From: an uncultured Oscillospiraceae bacterium
GTDB taxonomy: Bacteria; Bacillota; Clostridia; Oscillospirales; Oscillospiraceae
Direction of reading: 5' to 3'
NCBI GenBank assembly: GCA_934565655.1
Contig: CAKTIE010000011.1
Coordinates: forward strand, 1-64,000
DNA: 64,000 nucleotides
The notes under the pieces are model-generated. The model made no database searches. It worked only from the letters and a program-made list of their open reading frames with translations, and was not told the origin of the DNA. Both the position numbers and the translations under genes were made by a program. Below are positions 61,457 to 64,000 of this stretch, piece by piece. Numbering within the stretch: the first letter of the stretch is position 1; each line of letters opens with the position of its first letter.

Positions 61457-62242
61457 ATGATATTCAATCTGACAACACCAGCGGTCAGCAAACTGCCGAA
61501 ATTCACCTATACCGGTACTTATTCGCTGATTGACGACGGAAACGGCAACTGGCGGATCAAGTTCCTGTCCAGCGGTAAGTTCACCCCGGCGAAGGACATG
61601 ACCGTGGACGTGTTCATCGTAGGCGGTGGCGGAGGTGGTGGAACGGGAACGTCCACGGTTACCAGATATGCCGCAAGTGGTGGTGGAGGTGGTTATACCA
61701 AAACCCTCACAGCGCTTCAGCTGACGGCGGGCACGGCGTATGACGTGGTCGTTGCCACTGGCGGCGCTGCCGGTGCGGCAGGCGGGGCCAGTATGTTCAT
61801 CACGACGACCGCGGCAGGCGGCCGACCGGGTACATTTAACACGTCGAGCGCCAGCAAAGCGGAAGGCGCGGATGGCGGCTCCGGCGGCGGTGGAGCATTT
61901 CGAAACAGCACCAAAACGCTCATCGTCGGAAGCGGCGGCAGCGACGGTGCAGATGGCGGCGATGCCGTGTTAAACGCAGGAACCCAGTACGAACAGACAA
62001 TGGCGACAGGCGGTGCCGGACAGGGCACCACTACGCGAGAATTCGGCGAGACCACCGGAGACCTCTATTCCGGCGGCGGTGCTGGCAGCGCGTTTTATAG
62101 TTCCACGACGAAAGACGGCACCGGCGGCGAAGGCGGCGGAGGCGACGGACACGCCGCGGGTGCGGACAATACCGGCGGTGGCGGCGGCGCTTTCGCGGCA
62201 GGCGGCACCGGCATCATCATTGTCCGCAACACAAGGGGATAA
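61457..62242 (+). CDS. Glycine-rich tail-associated protein
   Basis: A 261-residue protein with an N-terminal beta-rich part ('DGNGNWRIKFLSSGKFTPAK', 'VDVFIVGGGGGGG') and long Gly/Ala/Ser/Thr-rich tracts through most of the rest, ending 'GIIIVRNTRG'. This layout is known from phage tail tip or fibre proteins with poly-glycine lattices that bind receptors. AAGGAGGGTGATTCC precedes the ATG. No signal peptide. Confidence 0.7.
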   Translation: MIFNLTTPAVSKLPKFTYTGTYSLIDDGNGNWRIKFLSSGKFTPAKDMTVDVFIVGGGGGGGTGTSTVTRYAASGGGGGYTKTLTALQLTAGTAYDVVVATGGAAGAAGGASMFITTTAAGGRPGTFNTSSASKAEGADGGSGGGGAFRNSTKTLIVGSGGSDGADGGDAVLNAGTQYEQTMATGGAGQGTTTREFGETTGDLYSGGGAGSAFYSSTTKDGTGGEGGGGDGHAAGADNTGGGGGAFAAGGTGIIIVRNTRG

Positions 62243-62245
62243 GAC

Positions 62246-62491
62246 ATGAGATACGCATGGATCGAAAACGGTGTGGTGACCAACACCATTGTGCTGAACG
62301 ACCGCAACGCCGGGGACTTTCCCAAGGCGGTGAAGCTGGGAGACCGGCCCGTGGCCATCGGCGACAGCTATGCGGACGGGAAGTTCTGCCGCAATGGCGC
62401 GGAGGTGCTGACGCTTGCCGAGGAAAACGCTGCCCTGATGGCCGCTCTGGAAACGCTGGGCGTGGAGGTGGAGGTGCAGGATGCGGAATGA
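62246..62491 (+). CDS. Small phage tail-type protein (81 residues)
   Basis: Begins MRYAWIENGVVTNTIVLNDR. It starts 4 bases after the glycine-rich gene and overlaps the next gene by 11 bases. 'YAWIENGVVTNTI' and 'GDSYADGKF' resemble the short proteins that follow tail-fibre genes in Gram-positive phages, and the C terminus is a short helix. Exact family uncertain. Confidence 0.65.
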   Translation: MRYAWIENGVVTNTIVLNDRNAGDFPKAVKLGDRPVAIGDSYADGKFCRNGAEVLTLAEENAALMAALETLGVEVEVQDAE

Positions 62492-62903
62492 CATTCTGGA
62501 ACAGGCCAAAGCCATCCGGGCGGCGACGCTGCGGGCGCTGGGCCGTATCACAGAGGACAACGAGCGGCTGCTGGTAAGTGTGCTGTACCCCAGATGGACG
62601 GCAGGCAGCCACGCCGCAGGCGATATCTACACCGCCGAGGGACAGGTGTGGGAATGCCATCAGGCATACGACAACGCCGCGTATCCGGACATCGTGCCGG
62701 GCGGCGCGGCGTGGGGAACATTCAACCGTCCCCTGCACGGAACGAGCCCGGAGACGGCGCGGCCCTTCGTGGCGCCTACGGGTGCACACGATATATACAA
62801 GGCCGGGGAGTACATGACGCTGGACGATGCGCTTTATCATTGCCTAGAGGATACGGCGTTCTCTCCGGTGCAGTACGCGGCGGCATGGGAGGCGGCATCA
62901 TGA
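62481..62903 (+). CDS. Phage tail-type protein with carbohydrate-binding-like segment (140 residues)
   Basis: An N-terminal helical part ('DILEQAKAIRAATLRALGRI') is followed by a segment 'AAGDIYTAEGQVWECHQAYD' with Trp and Cys that resembles a small carbohydrate-binding module. A second related part ('YKAGEYMTLDDALYHC') looks like a repeat of it. It overlaps both neighbours, so it is translated in a tightly packed operon. Confidence 0.65.
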   Translation: MRNDILEQAKAIRAATLRALGRITEDNERLLVSVLYPRWTAGSHAAGDIYTAEGQVWECHQAYDNAAYPDIVPGGAAWGTFNRPLHGTSPETARPFVAPTGAHDIYKAGEYMTLDDALYHCLEDTAFSPVQYAAAWEAAS

Positions 62904-63154
62904 CGGAAGCCATCATTGTGGCGGCGCTGGGGCTGGCGGGGACGCTGATCGGCAGCTATCTGGCCAACCGGAAGATCACCGCCTTGATCGTCTACCGGCT
63001 GGAGCAGCTGGAGAAGAAGGTGGACAAGCACAACAGCGTGGTAGAACGCACCTACGCGCTGGAGGAAGCGGTATCCCTGCTGGATGAGCGGGTGAAGGTG
63101 GCCAACCACCGCATTACCGATCTGGAAAAGACGCATAAGATGGGACAGGACTGA
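62900..63154 (+). CDS. XhlA-like membrane-anchored coiled-coil protein
   Basis: An 84-residue protein: one N-terminal membrane segment ('EAIIVAALGLAGTLIGSYLA') then a long charged coiled coil ('LEQLEKKVDKHNSVVERTYA'). Small proteins of this shape precede holin genes in PBSX-type prophages and help lysis. It overlaps the previous gene by 4 bases. Confidence 0.65.
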   Translation: MTEAIIVAALGLAGTLIGSYLANRKITALIVYRLEQLEKKVDKHNSVVERTYALEEAVSLLDERVKVANHRITDLEKTHKMGQD

Positions 63155-63176
63155 AAGTCCGGAAAGGAAGCGACAC

Positions 63177-63374
63177 ATGAAAAACTGGAAGAATTGGATC
63201 AAAGCGGCGGGAATCCGCGCCGTCAAAACCGTGGCGCAGGCGGCTATCGCCACCATCGGGGCCAGCATCGTGCTGAGTGAGGTCGATTGGCGGATGGTGG
63301 TCAGCGCCGCGCTGCTGGCGGGTATTCTGAGCCTGCTGACCTCGCTGGCGGGCCTGCCTGAATTGGAGGAATGA
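63177..63374 (+). CDS. Holin, r1t-like family
   Basis: A 65-residue holin with the family pattern 'AAGIRAVKTVAQAAIATIGA' then 'MVVSAALLAGILSLLTSLAG', giving two membrane segments. It forms the membrane lesions that let the amidase reach the wall. AAAGGAAGC precedes the ATG. Its stop lies 2 bases before the amidase start. Confidence 0.88.
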   Translation: MKNWKNWIKAAGIRAVKTVAQAAIATIGASIVLSEVDWRMVVSAALLAGILSLLTSLAGLPELEE

Positions 63375-63376
63375 GC

Positions 63377-64000
63377 ATGCCGAAGGTATATCTGAGCCCG
63401 GAGGACAGAGCGAGCAACGCCTATGCGGCGCAGGCGCTCTGGAACGGGAGACCTACCAACGAAAAGGAACAGATGGGCCGCTGCGCCGACTATCTGGAGA
63501 GCGCGCTGAAGCGCTGCGGCTTTGAGGTGGTCAATGCCCAGTCCGGCAACATGTACGATCGGGTGAAGGCCAGCAACGCATGGCCTGCCGACCTGCACAT
63601 CGCGCTGCACACCAACGGCTTCAATGGCAAGGTGGCCGGTACGCGGGTACACTGCTATCCCTCGGCGGAGAGCCGCCGCATCGGAAAGCTGATTCAGGAT
63701 CGCATTGCCCCGCTGTCGCCGGGTACGTCGGAGCGGCTGGTGGAGAGCGCGGGCCTGTATGAGCTGCGCGCGCCGCATATGCCGGCCGTGCTGCCGGAAT
63801 TCGGCTTTCACGATGAACCGGGCGAGGCCCAGTGGCTGATCGACAACATGGAGAACATCGCAGAGGAGACGGCCAGGGCGGTATGCGAGTTTTTCTCGGT
63901 GCCCTACAAGGCGCCCGAAGCCCTATACCGGGTACAGGTGGGCGCGTTCCGCAGCAGGGAACGGGCCGAGGCATATCTGAAAACCGTGAAAGACGCCGGC
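63377..64000 (+). CDS. N-acetylmuramoyl-L-alanine amidase with SPOR-type domain, 3' end outside window
   Basis: Endolysin-type Amidase_3 domain: 'MPKVYLSPEDRASNAYAAQA', the zinc His in 'LHIALHTNGFNGKVAGTRVH', and 'VLPEFGFHDEPGEAQWL' with the catalytic Glu. From about residue 178 a SPOR-like segment begins ('YRVQVGAFRSRERAEAYLKT'), which binds denuded peptidoglycan. The ATG at 63377 has GGAGGA six bases upstream; an ATG at 63371 overlaps the holin stop and is less likely. The protein runs past the window. Confidence 0.88.
   Translation, partial: MPKVYLSPEDRASNAYAAQALWNGRPTNEKEQMGRCADYLESALKRCGFEVVNAQSGNMYDRVKASNAWPADLHIALHTNGFNGKVAGTRVHCYPSAESRRIGKLIQDRIAPLSPGTSERLVESAGLYELRAPHMPAVLPEFGFHDEPGEAQWLIDNMENIAEETARAVCEFFSVPYKAPEALYRVQVGAFRSRERAEAYLKTVKDAG

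Overview
The window is about 64 kb of GC-rich (roughly 60%) DNA from a Gram-positive-type anaerobe. The evidence is a PolC-type replicative polymerase, the gene order pyrH-frr-uppS-cdsA-dxr-rseP-ispG-polC, RNase M5, a CIRCE heat-shock operator, a group-B-like [FeFe]-hydrogenase and a 2-hydroxyacyl-CoA dehydratase pair. I infer a gut Oscillospiraceae-type clostridium (Oscillibacter/Dysosmobacter/Flavonifractor-like); the genus is a guess from gene content and style of intergenic repeats.

Layout. 1-3.6 kb: polyamine ABC importer (potA-potB-potCD, with permease and binding protein fused). 4-6.6 kb: a DUF2974-type hydrolase, an IS200-like remnant and a metallo-beta-lactamase-fold hydrolase. 6.8-17.4 kb: the core translation, lipid, isoprenoid and replication operon. 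17.5-21.4 kb: comEC-holA-rnmV. 21.5-25.2 kb: glnS, a CopZ-like metal chaperone behind a structured leader, an UlaG-like hydrolase and MscS. 25.2-28.5 kb: MATE transporter, hsp20 with CIRCE, two tRNA-Ser, one tRNA-Pro and a decayed tRNA copy. 28.5-33.7 kb: fumC, malic enzyme, LysR and BrnQ. 34.1-39.9 kb: arginine biosynthesis and uptake (argG-argH-binding protein-permease-argF). 40.1-46.9 kb: ThrE exporter, zinc ribbon, LysR, purB, purA, pduL. 47-56.3 kb: second MATE, CmpB-like membrane protein, hydrogenase, cysK with its Rrf2-type regulator, cytidine deaminase, tmRNA-cyclophilin-SmpB, Nudix hydrolase. 56.4-59.9 kb: two small phage-like genes and a 2-hydroxyacyl-CoA dehydratase pair. 60.1 kb to the end: collagen-like protein, glycine-rich protein, small phage tail and lysis proteins, holin and amidase.

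The most notable signals are regulatory or non-coding. (1) A 20-codon leader peptide ending in a cysteine-rich run sits between the cysK promoter and cysK. A matching operator is found at the cysK promoter and at the promoter of the nearby three-cysteine Rrf2/IscR-like gene. (2) A repeated element of about 190 bp (two copies) has base changes that preserve its hairpins. (3) A three-way-junction leader with a GNRA-type loop precedes the CopZ-like gene. (4) Several dispersed palindromic repeat families occur, one nested inside another, plus a 440-bp element with terminal inverted repeats between purB and purA. (5) A collagen-like/holin/amidase cassette abuts host genes without visible upstream phage morphogenesis genes. 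It could be a prophage edge or a domesticated holin-dependent export or lysis module.

No CRISPR array, rRNA or complete transposase gene was found.
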